Source: Paramecium pentaurelia
Lineage: Eukaryota; Ciliophora; Oligohymenophorea; Peniculida; Parameciidae
NCBI GenBank assembly: GCA_905183005.1
Contig: CAJJDO010000010.1
Coordinates: 545,865 to 609,864, forward strand
Length of the DNA: 64,000 nucleotides
Reading direction: 5' to 3'
Shown here one piece after another: positions 1-11,797 of this stretch. Made by a program: the position numbers and the translations under genes. The notes under the pieces are model-generated. The model was not told where the DNA came from. It did no database searches and worked only from the letters and a program-made list of their open reading frames with translations. Each line of letters opens with the position of its first letter. Within the stretch, counting starts at the first letter, position 1.

Positions 1-561
1 AACATCTTTTGGTAATCTTTGATTCCCCAATATGTTCTAATGATAAATTAGGTTGAATTTGAGGTTTTTAAAGGATGTGTATCACTATTCTATGTTTCTT
101 TGGAGGCTTATATAAATATTTTTCATCTTCACTTTAAATAGTAACTGAGAGAAAATATAAGATTCTGCATTGTACCATCTTATAATAGTTTATTGTAAAA
201 CTGGGTGATATATTTGGAACCTCAATTTCAAAGTATTTTCTGCATGCTATGATTGGCATTTTCCTATTACTTTAATTTTTCGATACTTTCCAAAATCAGT
301 GATTTTCTTTTATTTTTTATAAATAAACTATTTGAAACTGAAAAACTAATTCTGTTAATCTAATTGATTTACTTTTTCTTGGCCACAAAGCTAAAATATT
401 TTATTATCAATTTTTACTTTTAAGTTCATTATACCAGCATTTATATCTTTTGTCTTTACTTTTATGTATATGACTCCTTTTATAATATCTCCAGGAAAAT
501 AACTTGGTTTATCAATTTTCATAGATATTTAAGCTTGTTCTAGAGTTAGAATAAACACCAT
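1..561 (-). CDS. Arrestin-fold protein (partial, N-terminal part)
   Basis: Read with TAA/TAG as Gln, this minus-strand gene starts at the ATG at 559-561; a second in-frame ATG lies at 520-522. It runs off the left edge of the window. The N-terminus contains KIDKPSYFPGDIIKGVIYIK, the first strands of an arrestin N domain (a 'Y.PGD.I.G.V' pattern). Further on, FEIEVPNISPSFTINYYK matches the arrestin 'P..PPS' region. Two small introns of 21 and 23 nt keep the frame open. Arrestin-fold proteins are cytoplasmic adaptors for membrane-receptor trafficking, including the Vps26/ARRDC branches, and which branch this is cannot be decided from the fragment. The next gene ends 142 bp away on the same strand. 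Confidence 0.7.
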
Positions 562-703
562 TTATTATTAAAATAATAAAGTAAAGAAATAAATATAATT
601 TAATATAAAAAAGAGGAAATTAATTTATTTGACATATAAATGTTTAAGCATTTTTACTGCTTTAATAAAATTATTAAAAATAAAGCATATAATTTATAAG
701 TAA

Positions 704-2558
704 TCAATCAATATAATTTATATCTCCACAACACATCATTAATAATGCTTTAGAAGCCTAACTTCTACTTTCAATTAGTAATCTAAGTTTTTCTATTGGT
801 ATTTCTTCATCATAATTCATTTCGACTGCCTTATTATAGTAATCATTTATACATCAAAAATAGATTTAGTTATTATATCAACCATATTATTAGTGCATGG
901 TTCTCCAATATTACATTTCATTATAGAATCCATCATCATTTCACATCTTTATGATATTTCTTCATAAGAGAGTAACCCATTTCCATTTTCATCAATTAAC
1001 TAATTAATTCAATATTTACTTTTAAAATTAATTCAATTTTTTTTTCATTACTCTTTGCTGTTATTAAATTAATAATCTAAAGAAATCCTTCAAAATCTAA
1101 GCTGTTTTCTATTGCAAATAAATTAAATAATTAATCAATTACTCCTGCAGGGGCCATTGATAATTCATTAAGTCCTGCTGCAAATGAATCTCTACTAATT
1201 CCATTTGGTAACACTTAATTAATATTAAATTATACTTTCTTTAGTCATTCCTGGTATTTAAGTACATTCAAAACTCAATAATGCTTTATATCTTGAATAT
1301 ATTTCATGAATTTCACTTCTGTTAAGTCCAGTTTTTTCCATTAATTTTGGAATATTATAATAAGTTGCTAATGGTTATGATTATGCTATGTAAAGAGGGA
1401 ATTTAGTAAATTGATTTTTATAAGTTTGATTTTTAGATTGTGTTTTCGCTATTGTACTACATTAACTTTTAAAATTAGACAGTTTTAAATCTATTTATGT
1501 ATGTTAAAGTTACATTTTTTTTAGTTTTGTTTAATATTCTTATTTAAACCTTATTTTTCTAAAAGATCTTAAATTGCATCAGATTTTACTTCTATTTTAT
1601 AATCCTTAAGACTTTCATCTAATCTATTTCTAATCATTTAGATTTCTTCATTTTCTTCAGTTTTTAAGATATGCATTTATTTTTTGAGATTTTAATCAAG
1701 TTTAAATTATAAATCATTTGATGTATTAGATTTTTAAAATTATTATTATTTAGATCTTGCTGTTATTGGAAGAATTAAATTTTCCATAGGACTACAAATA
1801 TCATTGCTTTCTATTACTTCTTGAAATATTTCTTTATCTTATAAGAATTTAAGAAGCTCATCTGTGGAATTAACATATTAAATAATATTCAAGATTTTAT
1901 TTTGTCTCTCAATTAAAAATTCAAAATTATGAAAAGCAAATAAAATTTCCCAAAAATCCATCATAGTTTTATTACCTAAAAATACAAGTTTGCAGTTTTA
2001 TGGAATTTCCTCAAAAAAATTAATTTATTGATAATCAAATAATGCTAATTATGTATGGAGTCTAGTAGCACCCAAAGCTATTTATGCTTCAAGTAATAGT
2101 TTTTTCTTTTTCAAATAAATGTCATCTTCCTTATATCCGCTATTTACTTTTTATCTACTCATTTACATAATCTTTAGTTAGCTAATATCATTAACAGGTT
2201 GTTTAACAATATATATATGATCAAGATTTTTTCTAAAGTTTATTTCATGTGGTGTTAAACAACGTAAACTAGTTCTATAACTTTTACATGGAGATATTGA
2301 AAATTATTATGTAATGTTAAATCCATCTAGATTTCTTGAAGATTATGAAATAAGAGGTACATTAGTCTTACCACTCTAAGTTGGCTTAGCATATACTTTT
2401 TTTCTTGGAGATTATATGGTTTCCTTTTGATGAGCCAATCTTGGAGAAAATAAACCTTGAATATTTGGAAGGGTTGGTAAAGGTGGAGATTCATAATTCC
2501 CAGTCAAACTAATTTATTGAAGTTTAATTCTTTTTCCTAGAAATTATGTCTATTGCAT
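704..2558 (-). CDS. Coiled-coil protein with C-terminal EF-hand region
   Basis: About 588 residues after removing four introns of 20-23 nt; the stop is TGA at 704-706. The N-terminal quarter is low complexity and rich in P, S and Q. The middle is helical and charged (LGATRLHTQLALFDYQQ, then a predicted coiled coil with LLEKQ-type heptads). The C-terminal third resembles the calcineurin-B/recoverin class: a pseudo-EF hand near GLNRSEIHEIYSRYKALL and one good loop, DENGNGLLSYEE, with Asp/Asn/Gly/Glu at the calcium-ligand positions. The 20-nt intron falls exactly before that loop (ILK then LIDENGNG), which makes the splice model convincing. I see no enzymatic domain. It is probably a calcium-responsive cytoskeletal or scaffold protein, which is inference. 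Confidence 0.75.
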
Positions 2559-2867
2559 TTATGTATTAATTTTATTATTATGATATCTTGAAATGATAAA
2601 TAAATGTGTTTAGATTTAATTTTGATTACTTTTCTTATTCTATACTTGTATGAATTCAGAATGAGAGATATAAGAAAAAAATCATATATAATTTTACTGA
2701 TTTTAATATAAAAAAACTAAATTCATCTTGAAAACAAATAAAAATTTGTTCTGTATTAATTATTTAGTTATAAAAGATTAGATTATTTATTGAATTCTTG
2801 TTTTTTCAAAAAGTTTTTTCTAAAACCTTAAGTAGATAATTCTAAATTTACATATGTATTATTATAA

Positions 2868-4787
2868 TCAAAATTAAATCATTTTCTAAAATTTGAACTC
2901 TTTTGTGTCTGGTTTTTTAGATGATAATCTATTTGTTCTAAATAAAATTGACCTATTAGTAGTAAGATTTTCTTTATGATAGGATCGAATATGAAGAGAT
3001 AAATGAGTATGAGGAGTTCGTTCTTCTTGATTGAAAGCATTTTCAGATGTTGCTCTTTACATCTTTTCATAAGATTTAGTTAGATTAAGTTTAGCAACTT
3101 TGCTTTAAATAATTTTTGAATATGATATTGAATCTGATTATTCTAATTTAACATTATAACTTTTAGTATGTTTTCTAGACATTCCTTTAAATTTCTTATT
3201 CAAATGATATTTAATTTGATTATCTATAAATTTATTGGTAATTTACTTTTTCTTTTCTTTTTATTCTTAATTTTATTCAAAAACCTTACTAAAAAACTTT
3301 TATGAACGAGTATGATTAGGTGATGAAATACAATTTTATTCATTAACAAAAAAATCATGCTTATGAGGTATTAAATTAGAGTATTTTTTTAGTTAAATAG
3401 TTTCGAATACACTTAAAGATTAACTTACAGTTTTTAGTTGTTCTTTAAAATAATCTTTTTTAATTTAATCATCAGTTTTAAAAATCTATTTTTTTAATTA
3501 GTTTTTTAGTCTTTCTATTTTCTAATTTTTGAAATAATTATTTTTTAATTGACTTAGATCTATATTCAATGAAAGTTATTCATCTTAATTTTCACTTTAC
3601 CAATTTTATCCATTATTAACTAAAGACTATTATATATTAAATTTAATCATTTAAGCTTTTTTATATTCTTCTACATTTGAATACATCTCTAAAAGATCTA
3701 TAAAGAGATTATACTTAATTTTATAATATACGGTTTCCATTCTAGCTTTAGCAGAAGTAATTCTATTAGGAATATTATTTATATGTTCATAATCACCAAA
3801 AAATTATCCAGAATTAATTATGGCTATAATTTATATCTTTTTTATTTAATTTTAAGACAAACTTGATTAAACCTTATTAAATTTAATTATCTCAACTTCT
3901 CCACTTACTACTAAATAAATATATTCATCTAAATATCCAGTTTAGAAAATACTTTATCCACATGTAATTGTATTCTATTCAAAGCTAGATAAGGCTATTA
4001 ATTTTTGTTTTTATTCCCAATCTTAAAAAAGTGGTATAGTATTAATAAATTAAAGCTTTTAAGCAGTTAATTCATTCTAATGTTTTCCAATTACATCTTA
4101 ATACATTTCATATGATAATTATGCCACAAAAACATCAGTTTTAGCTATTACAGTTGCAGTTCTAGTGACTCTTTATTCAATAGCAATTTCTCCAAAGACA
4201 TCTCCAAATTTCTTAATAGCAACTAATCTAAACTCTTAAAACTGAATTTCTTGAATGTCTTTAAAATCACTTAAATATATTATTTATTAATTACTGGCAA
4301 ATCAAGTTTTAGATTTCTTAACTTTGATTTGATTTTGGAACAAATATTCCTACTTCCCCTGATAATAAAAAATACATTTTTCTTCCTGGTTCTCCTTAAC
4401 GAAAAATAATATTAAGTGCTTTATATTTTTCAACCGTCATAAATCTAAAAATGTCCAAACATTTATTACCATCAAGTTTATCCTTAAATTTACTATATTT
4501 TATTTGATTTTATTTTACCCAATATATGGAAAGTGATCTTCAAAATATTTTTTCAGGGTTTCAAGTTGTTCTTAATTTCTCAATAACTAATGCAATTTCA
4601 AAATATTAACAATTTTTGCTGTAGTTATAACTTATCCATTCGCATTCTTTTTTAAGATTTAAACATATTTTGTCATAAATCCTTTTTCTTCAATTTCTTC
4701 ATGACGGATATTTAATTAATTTAAACTTCTAAATTGGGAAGGAGCAATTTATTTTAGATATCTAGGAGGTTATAAAATAGGATTCAT
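2868..4787 (-). CDS. Tandem cyclic-nucleotide-binding domain protein
   Basis: Roughly 620 residues from the ATG at 4785-4787 to TGA at 2868-2870, with introns of 26 and 25 nt seen in the N-terminal half. cNBD 1 begins near the middle of the first third (IIFRQGEPGRKMYFLLSGEV) and has the phosphate-binding cassette FGEIAIEQRVTRTATVIA, including the arginine that contacts the cyclic phosphate. cNBD 2 follows (SIFQTGYLDEYIYLVVSGEV, then GQFFGDYEHINN) and is degenerate at the cassette. The C-terminal third is basic, low complexity and Ser/Asn-rich, with no kinase or membrane domain. The layout is like a protein kinase A regulatory subunit without a visible inhibitor site near the N-terminus. Ciliates carry many such stand-alone cNBD proteins. 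Confidence 0.85.
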
Positions 4788-4943
4788 AGAAGAATAGTTA
4801 ATTAGAAATTTGAGTATTAGAATAACTATTTCTAAAATAATAATTATTTTATCAATACGTTCCAATTCTGTTTAATACTAATTAAATAAATAAAATTGAT
4901 ATAACTATTATTTAATTACAAAATCAATAATAAAAATAATTAC

Positions 4944-5549
4944 ATGTTTAAAAATTAAAAAATAGAAAAATAAAGAAGATCAAAAGAAAGATTTATATAT
5001 GAAGCTTGCAATCTAGTTTAATAATGGAGAGATCTCTTTAAAAATGGTTATACTGATTATGCAGGAAATTTTATTAAACCTACATTAAAAGAAGCTGCAA
5101 ATCTTATAGGATGTTCAAAAAAAACATTAGAAGATTATTATAGTATTATTAGAAAAGCTTCATAAATAACTGATATAAATTAATGTTTATAAAAGAAAAT
5201 GGGTTATTTAAGATCACTTTTAAAATAAAAGGAAGAAAATTTAAATGTAGCTGCACCTGTTATTGAAGAAATAGAAGAGAGAAATCCCTCAAATGATAGT
5301 TGGAATAATTTGATAATTGAAGCTAATGATGAAAATTAAGAGGATTCTAATTTCAATACTGATAGATATATAATTGAAACTCAAATTGAATGTGAAGGAT
5401 CACCTATTTTATATGAAAGAGAATAATTTGATTATGAATACAATCATACAGAAATTAATTCAAATCAATATTGGAAGGAAGTATAAATTGAAGATGACGA
5501 AAATGATCTGTCAATAGCAAATTAAGAATAAATATTCTTTGATTTTTGA
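4944..5549 (+). CDS. Small HTH-like protein with acidic tail
   Basis: Single exon of 201 residues, ATG at 4944, TGA at 5547-5549. Residues about 10-70 are basic and helical and contain TLKEAANLIGCSKKTLEDYY, which reads like a helix-turn-helix: helix, GC turn, then a recognition helix with SKKTL. The last 120 residues are strongly acidic and rich in Asn, Glu and Gln (for example EDSNFN and EDDEND) and look disordered. A basic DNA-binding-like head with an acidic tail suggests a transcription or chromatin factor, but I do not recognise a named family. It is divergent from the cNBD gene upstream, with 156 bp between start codons. Confidence 0.7.
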
Positions 5550-5708
5550 TCTTATTATTAATCTCTTTACTTTATAATTAGAATACATAAAAATAAATAT
5601 TTATTAAATTCGGCAATAAAAATAATTTACAATAGTTATAAGTTTATTAGAAATTATCTAGTTGAATTCATAATCATTTTATGTATTTTTGTTAATTATA
5701 ATTGATTA

Positions 5709-7457
5709 ATGGGTAGTGTTTCATCACATTCGACTTAAGATGAGAATGGTAACTTGAGTAGTCTTCCTATGCATTTAAGAAAAATGGAACTAAAATTTGA
5801 CATCTCTAGAGAGGTGGATCCAGCATTAAAATAATTACTATATTGTATTTGTTTTTATTATTATATATAGGGTCATTATCTGAAATTAGAGCTGTATATG
5901 AATAGTTTTAACGTAGAGCTACAGTTCCTTTCATTGATAAAAGTTTATTCTGTAAAATAGTTCCATTTTCACGTCCTAATGCAGGATATATATTTGATAA
6001 CTTTTGTAGAAAATCTAAACTTTTATCAATTTATGAACTTATTTGTGTTTTAACAATTTGTTCATATACTTAACATATTCATAAAATTCATTGTAAATAT
6101 TTATGATATAATTAGTTTTATATATTGTTTTTGATTTAGATTGTAATGGAAATATAAGTTTAAATGAACTCCTTATAATTATTAAATCAATAATAATAGG
6201 ATATTGTAAATTAACAAATGCTGAATTACCTCCTTATGTTTAATTAGAAAAGTTTGCAAAATTGATGTTTTTGAAGAGTGATATTTAAACTGATAATTAA
6301 TTAGAGTTAAGCGAGTAAATTTTAGATTTATATTTAGAATCATTGAATGGTTAGAAAAAGAAAATGATATTGGGAAAGATTTATTTACATTATATGAACC
6401 AAAATAGAAAGTTTAAGAGCCTTTTGAGGTTTTTAAATCATTTAAATCATATACTGAATAAGAAGCTTAACAAATGTTAGACATGATAACAAAAGCAAAT
6501 AAGTATGAATACTACATGAAAGGTCTTAATGATAGATTAAACTAAAAAAATTAAGACAGTTATAAAGCTACAACTAAAAGTGTTAGATAACTTTAAATTA
6601 GATCAAAATAGTCAGCTTCTCATAGTTCATTACCTAAAATTCCTACTTAAACAAAACCTCATATTCTAGATGATGATATTGATGAATTATAAATTTTAGA
6701 AAAAGCTATTGGTGATCATTCTAGAAAAATTTAAAGATATGATTCTCCTACTATTAGATTTGTGACCTAACGTGATGGTACTTCTAGAAGAGTCATTGTT
6801 CCAAATAAAATCATGAAAAATATAATAATTACAAAAGGATGTACTTTAACTAGAAATGAGATATTTAAATTAAAGAGTTATTTTGATAGTCTATCAGATA
6901 AAAATTCAGTTATTTAAGTTAAAGAATTTACTAAATCATTTCAAAATAAACCACATATGAAAAGAGTTACTGCAAGTTTATATAATTATTTAGATTCTAA
7001 ATAAAGAGGATTTGTTACTTTTGATGAATTAATGTTAAAATTGTATCCTTCATTAACATAAGAATAATTGAAAATCATTAATTAATGGATTCAATAATAC
7101 AATGAAGTTTTTGCTAAAAGTTCAAAAGAAAGTTTGGAAATGGAATTTTTAAGAGTAGAGAAATAACCAGCTAAAAGAAAAAGAATACTTCCAAAACAAA
7201 GTATGATTAGGGTTAAATAATTATTTAATTTAATAGATTAGGATGGTAAAGGATGTAATTAAATATTTAATTTATTAGTTATATCTATTGATGATATGAA
7301 GAAAACATTTACTTATGGATTTACAGAAAAAGAAGTTGAAAATCTATTTTAATAACATGATAATGATAAAGATGGGAGACTTTAACTGGATGATTTAGTA
7401 AGAATTATTTTACCACCTGATTATGAAATAGAAGAAGAAACTGAAGACAATTCTTGA
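5709..7457 (+). CDS. EF-hand calcium-binding protein
   Basis: About 550 residues after four introns (26, 23, 23 and 24 nt; the first is 5845-5870). It begins MGSVSSHS, a possible N-myristoylation context. The first EF loop is FDLDCNGNISLNELL at around residue 125. A disordered basic linker follows. The C-terminal half has weaker EF-like segments and two clear loops, LIDQDGKGFISIDDM and HDNDKDGRLQLDDLV. The DQDGKGFISIDD loop only appears if the 24-nt intron 7255-7278 is removed. This intron is a multiple of three and lacks TGA, so retention would stay in frame. No kinase or other catalytic domain is visible. It is probably a calcium sensor. Confidence 0.8.
7255..7278 (+). other. 24-nt phase-preserving intron inside an EF-hand loop
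   Basis: Bases from GTAATT to TTATTAG interrupt the codon after DGKG in the fourth clear EF loop of the gene at 5709-7457. Removal gives DQDGKGFISIDD, a canonical 12-residue calcium loop. The length is divisible by three and the intron has no TGA, so an unspliced mRNA would still be translated, with eight extra residues in the loop. Confidence 0.75.
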
Positions 7458-7629
7458 AATTTATATATTTTACAAATATTAATTCTAAACATTCAAAAAT
7501 ATAACTATTTCTTTATTTTAATATTTCTATTATTAAACTAAAGTAATTTAATTCAAACTTTGATTTTCTAAATCTCATCATTATCCAATAATTCTTATTC
7601 AAGATTTTAATAATAATATTATTATGTTA

Positions 7630-9265
7630 TCATAAATATTTTTTTAATAATGTCAATTCTAATTGATTTTCAAACTCTTATTTTATATTCAATCCAATTT
7701 AACCTACTTCACTAGTTTCTCCATTGTATAAAATACAATTTTCAAAAACTTACATAACATCATCATAAAATTCCTAACAAGAACTATAAACATTTGAATG
7801 TAATTTATTCTAATCTTTTATGAATATATACTTTAATAGTTCCAAAATCCATAGGCTTTGTCACTATTTCATAATAATCACTTATTCCATACTTTTTTTA
7901 ATCAACAGGTTAATGAAATAAGTGTGCTCCTTTTGATTTCCAAATAATTCCTATAGTATATATATTAAAAAATACCTAATACTTTTTTGGCTATCTTCTC
8001 CCATGTATCATCATCTTTAATTTAATTAATAATTGTATCATCTATCAATTCATCTGCATTTACAATTAGATTAGCAACTTCTGGATATTCTTATTGAAAC
8101 TTTTAAAATTCAATAGAATTTAATTCTCTTTAGTTTCCTTAATTATCAGTAAATATCAATTTGTATGACTATTTAGGAAGATCTCTAAATTTCCTTTTTT
8201 ATTATTATTATGATCTTGGTGCTTCACCTTTACTATTATCATTTCCTCCACTATTTTTAGACATATCATCTTTATTTTTATTAAAATAGTTATTAAATAG
8301 TTCTATGACTTCTTTTCTATTATATTTTCTAGCAAAAAATAATGCATTCTTTTTTGATGAATCCACATGATTAGGATTACATCCATTCTTAAATTATTTA
8401 TTATTATATTACTTCTATTAATACTTTACATATTTCAACATGTCCTCCATTGGCTGCATAGAATAAAGCTGTTTAATTTGAAAGTTTATCAACAATATTA
8501 ATATCGATTCCATATTATATTAATCTAAATTATATAATAATAGTACCTAATTACAATATCATATCTATTATCTCTTGCAGCATAAAAAAGAGGTGTTTAT
8601 CCATATCGATCTTAATCATTGACATTTACAGTATTAGTTGATAATACAAAATCAAGAAGTTTTATTCTTCCATCCCTGCAAATATAAAATAAAATTGATT
8701 GGCCTAATTAATCTTTATAATTTAAGTTGGCGCCAAAATCAAACAATAATTCTAATGTTTATAATGCTATATTATCATCAGGACCTTAAACAGCTATGTA
8801 TGTTGAGATTTATCTTTAAGATGGATCAATTTTATTAACTAAATCAATATCTCTATATTAATCTTAGATTTATATATTTAGATACTTAAAATAAACTTTG
8901 TTTTTTCGAAATCTTAGTTTTTTAAAGCTATTTTGTAATCATCATAAATATTTTGTAATTATTCAGATGTTAACTTTTATTAATATTCAGAAACCATTTC
9001 ATATCCATTATTTTATTAATAGGTTTATATATTATGATTGTTTTCAGAAACTCCCACAATCGACAAAAACTAATTATAGGCTATATAAAAATTTACTTTT
9101 ACTTATTTCGTCTTCATTAATTTATTAGGTTAAAGACTAAATATCATATAAACTATAATTTGCAGTTTCTAATATTTATTCTAAATCAGTTTTTGTAATC
9201 CTATTATTCTATTGTTTTTCTTAAAATTTTTAGGCCAGAAATCCTAATTGTGGGGAAAAGTTCAT
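7630..9265 (-). CDS. Ankyrin-repeat bromodomain protein (BDP1-like)
   Basis: About 500 residues from the ATG at 9263-9265 to TGA at 7630-7632, with several introns of 22-29 nt. The N-terminal part is Q/N-rich. The middle carries at least four ankyrin repeats, seen as YGQTPLFYAARDN, NQTALFYAANGGHVEIC and KNALFFARKYNRKEVIEL. The C-terminal 120 residues are a bromodomain: WKSKGAHLFHQPVD, then YGISDYYEIVTKPMDFGTIK, then an FENCILYNGETSEV helix holding the acetyl-lysine-binding Asn (YN). The ankyrin-then-bromodomain order matches the apicomplexan BDP1 type of chromatin reader. It probably binds acetylated histones in the nucleus; the function is inferred from architecture. Confidence 0.85.
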
Positions 9266-9320
9266 TATTAAAATTTATTTAAATAATTTAATATTAAGTA
9301 ATATTTTTAATGGATATTGA

Positions 9321-9812
9321 TCAAACATTGCTCAAACTCTTTAAGAATTCTGCATAATTTACTCTCTTCATTGTATCAGTAAAGGGATCCAATTAATGAC
9401 ACAAAAATTCAACTTCTTCAGCAGGAACATTATTTTTGAGTAATACTTTTTTAATCTTCTCTAATGGGATATACCTAAATAATATTTTATTATTACCTAT
9501 CATCATCTTTTGCTAATAATTTAAATGCATTTCTCACATCATTAAAAGTGTAATCTGTCAATTTTAAATTAAATATTTTTAAAAATTCTTCAAATCCAAT
9601 CTATTCTTTCTTTCCAAATATTCTTTAAACCATTTCATCAAATTAGTCTTATGGAATCTAAATAATATTAATAATAATAATAATATTACTTTATAATCAA
9701 TCATAATGAAAAGATCAGCCAAACCCTTTTTATCTAATTTTCCTTCTACAGCCTTCATTGAAAAGATTTCTTTAAATGCTTATCTATGTGCATTCTTAAC
9801 TTCTAAACTCAT
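9321..9812 (-). CDS. Calmodulin-like EF-hand protein
   Basis: A 145-residue protein after removing introns of 32 and 22 nt; the 32-nt intron is an ATT-rich run (GTAATATTATTATT..). The size and four-lobe spacing match calmodulin or centrin (FKEIFSMK, IGFEEFLKIF, VRNAFKLLAKDDD, VNYAEFLKSL). Most loops lack the full set of acidic calcium ligands; only the third (AKDDDR..IPLEKI) retains several. It is therefore probably a calmodulin-fold protein with weak or no calcium binding, such as a myosin-light-chain-like subunit. TGA at 9321-9323 lies 55 bp beyond the start of the neighbouring ankyrin-bromodomain gene. Confidence 0.85.
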
Positions 9813-9851
9813 TTATATTTTTTATATTTTATAAATTAATAAAATAATAAA

Positions 9852-11610
9852 TCAATACTATTATTAATGTACAACTCTCTCTTCACAAATAAGATGATTA
9901 GCTCCAATAACTTATAATTAAAAAGAGTTTTAACTTTTTAATTTAATTTGAAGTTAATCATCTTTGATCATAAACAAATCATTTTCTAAACTCCTTCTTC
10001 CTATAATACTTGAAACATTATAACAAATATGTAAATAAGAACATTAACTTCTATATGCATTTCTTATCCTTTGTGTTTCCATACCAATTATCAAAGGTGA
10101 TTCATTTTCTGATAATTGATCTCCCTCAATTTAATCATTATAATGTGGAAATATAATTTATTTAAATTTTTTACTAGCCGTTTACATTCTTATATATGAG
10201 AAATCTTTCTTTTCATAATCATCCATATTATCACCAGAATGATGAGAAAGTGAACGTAATTTATTTTTAAACTCTGATTCATTTAAATCTATATAAATCA
10301 ATCTTATCTAATTATATTTCTTGTATATTCCTAGTAATAAAAAGATTAAACCTAAGAAACAAATACAGGAAAGCATAACCATTCCCTTTCTAGATGTTGA
10401 ACCTCCAGAAATTTATTAGACATATCCATAAACAGTTGATGCTGGAAGATAACCAAAAAAATCCAAAAATAAATGGCTTAATTAATTTCCACATGTTTTT
10501 TCTTCTCTTTACAATGATGTAATCATTATTCCCATTAATGATGGAATAGCACTACTTCCAAAAAATATTAAACACCAAACTAATAATACTATTATCCCTT
10601 AATTATCAAATAGAGGAATTAAAGCTAAGGAAATGCTTGCTAAACATAATTCGATTGCAGTTATTTTCATAATTCTAAATCCTTTATTTCCACCTTCATT
10701 ATCTAAAATTTAACTACCTAAATATACTCCACTTAATGGAGCAGTTATTGAGATTATTAGAAATGATTAAGAAGCAAGATTATATTCCATTAACATAACA
10801 CTATTGAGATAATCAGTTATCCAGAATTAAACTCCTGTTAATACAAAAAATAATTAACATAATGCTAACATCGATAAAACAAAAAGTGGATTTGAAAAAA
10901 AAGTTTTACAATTTTATAGTAAAACTGTTGAAAAACTTTGACTTTAATCTCTTTCCTCTTGAATTTGTATTGAAAATATATTATTATCAGAAAATCCATA
11001 ATACAATAAACAGAGAGTTAAGGCAACAATTTAGAAATAGATTGCATATTTCCACTTAAACTTTTATATATATAATTTACATCTTATAAAATCTAAAGAG
11101 ATAACGAACTTATTAAGAATCCTGATATTGTTCCTAAGGGTACTCCTATTTAAATGTATATCAACTATTAATCTTTTTATTTTCCTCCATAACGATCAAT
11201 CCAAATAGGAAAATAAATAACTAAAAATACCAATTAAATTAATGAAGCATACTTAAAACAATCCTGTAAAGAATCTGGAAAAATGTAATAACATAATATT
11301 CTTTGTAATGAGAAATACTGATAAACTCAGTATGTAAAATAAAGAGCAAATTATAAGAATCGATTTCGTCTTATATTTATCATACATTCCTGTCCCTATC
11401 ATTGATCCTATAATGATTCCAGCATAAACAGATGAACTTAATAAACCGAGCTATTTTAATCATAATAATTAAATATGTTACTTATATTTCATTAATTTCT
11501 AAATCTAATTGAATTCTTTTTATGCAAGCTGGAAGAATGCCATGATCAAAATTGATAAAGTAGATAGTCAAGAAATGAAAAGTCTAATTGGAGAAAAATC
11601 TTTTATCCAT
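9852..11610 (-). CDS. MFS transporter, OATP/Spinster-like
   Basis: About 560 residues with many hydrophobic helices. Landmarks include IYFINFDHGILPACIKRIQ (helix 1 region), RFFTGLFQV, YFPIWIDRYGG, IQIGVPLGTISGF, ITAPLSGVYLG, and in the second half SSAIPSLMGIMITSL then LFLDFFGYLPASTVYGYVQ. These fit the organic-anion-transporter/Spinster branch of the major facilitator superfamily. The C-terminal 110 residues are cytoplasmic and polar. Introns of 31 and 20 nt are clear. Between RFFTGLFQV and IYFPIW, however, the frame changes across 11222-11251 and no GT-AG intron of suitable length and phase exists (see the separate entry). The substrate is unknown. Ends at TGA 9852-9854; starts at the ATG at 11608-11610. 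Confidence 0.75.
11222..11251 (-). mobile_element. TA-bounded 28-nt insertion in the MFS gene (possible retained IES)
   Basis: On the coding strand the MFS frame reads through ..GLFQ and then loses phase until YFPIW. A GT-AG intron here would be 32 nt (wrong phase) or 10 nt (too short). Removing 28 nt between two TA dinucleotides (TA at 11250-11251 and TA at 11222-11223, one TA kept) gives GLFQVVIYFPIWIDRYGG, which fits the OATP motif. Paramecium internal eliminated sequences are TA-flanked, and about 28 bp is the known shortest size class. The inner ends do not match the TAYAGYNR consensus well, so this is tentative. A sequencing error or a decayed gene are alternatives. Confidence 0.35.
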
Positions 11611-11797
11611 ATTTACAAATTCAGATTCTTATTTTTATTAATATCAATTATTTATAATCCATTCAAATGATTAAAATGTGTTTAATTTGAGTAATAAAAC
11701 TAAATAAAGTGTGAATAAAAGATTTATTTACTATTAATTGTAATAGGAATCATAATAAATGTAACTTATATATTCTATAAATAATACAATTGATTGA

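Noticed and set aside
9661..9700. ATT-rich run that looks like a microsatellite
   Set aside because: It is the 32-nt intron of the calmodulin-like gene with proper GTA and TAG ends and restores the frame when removed.
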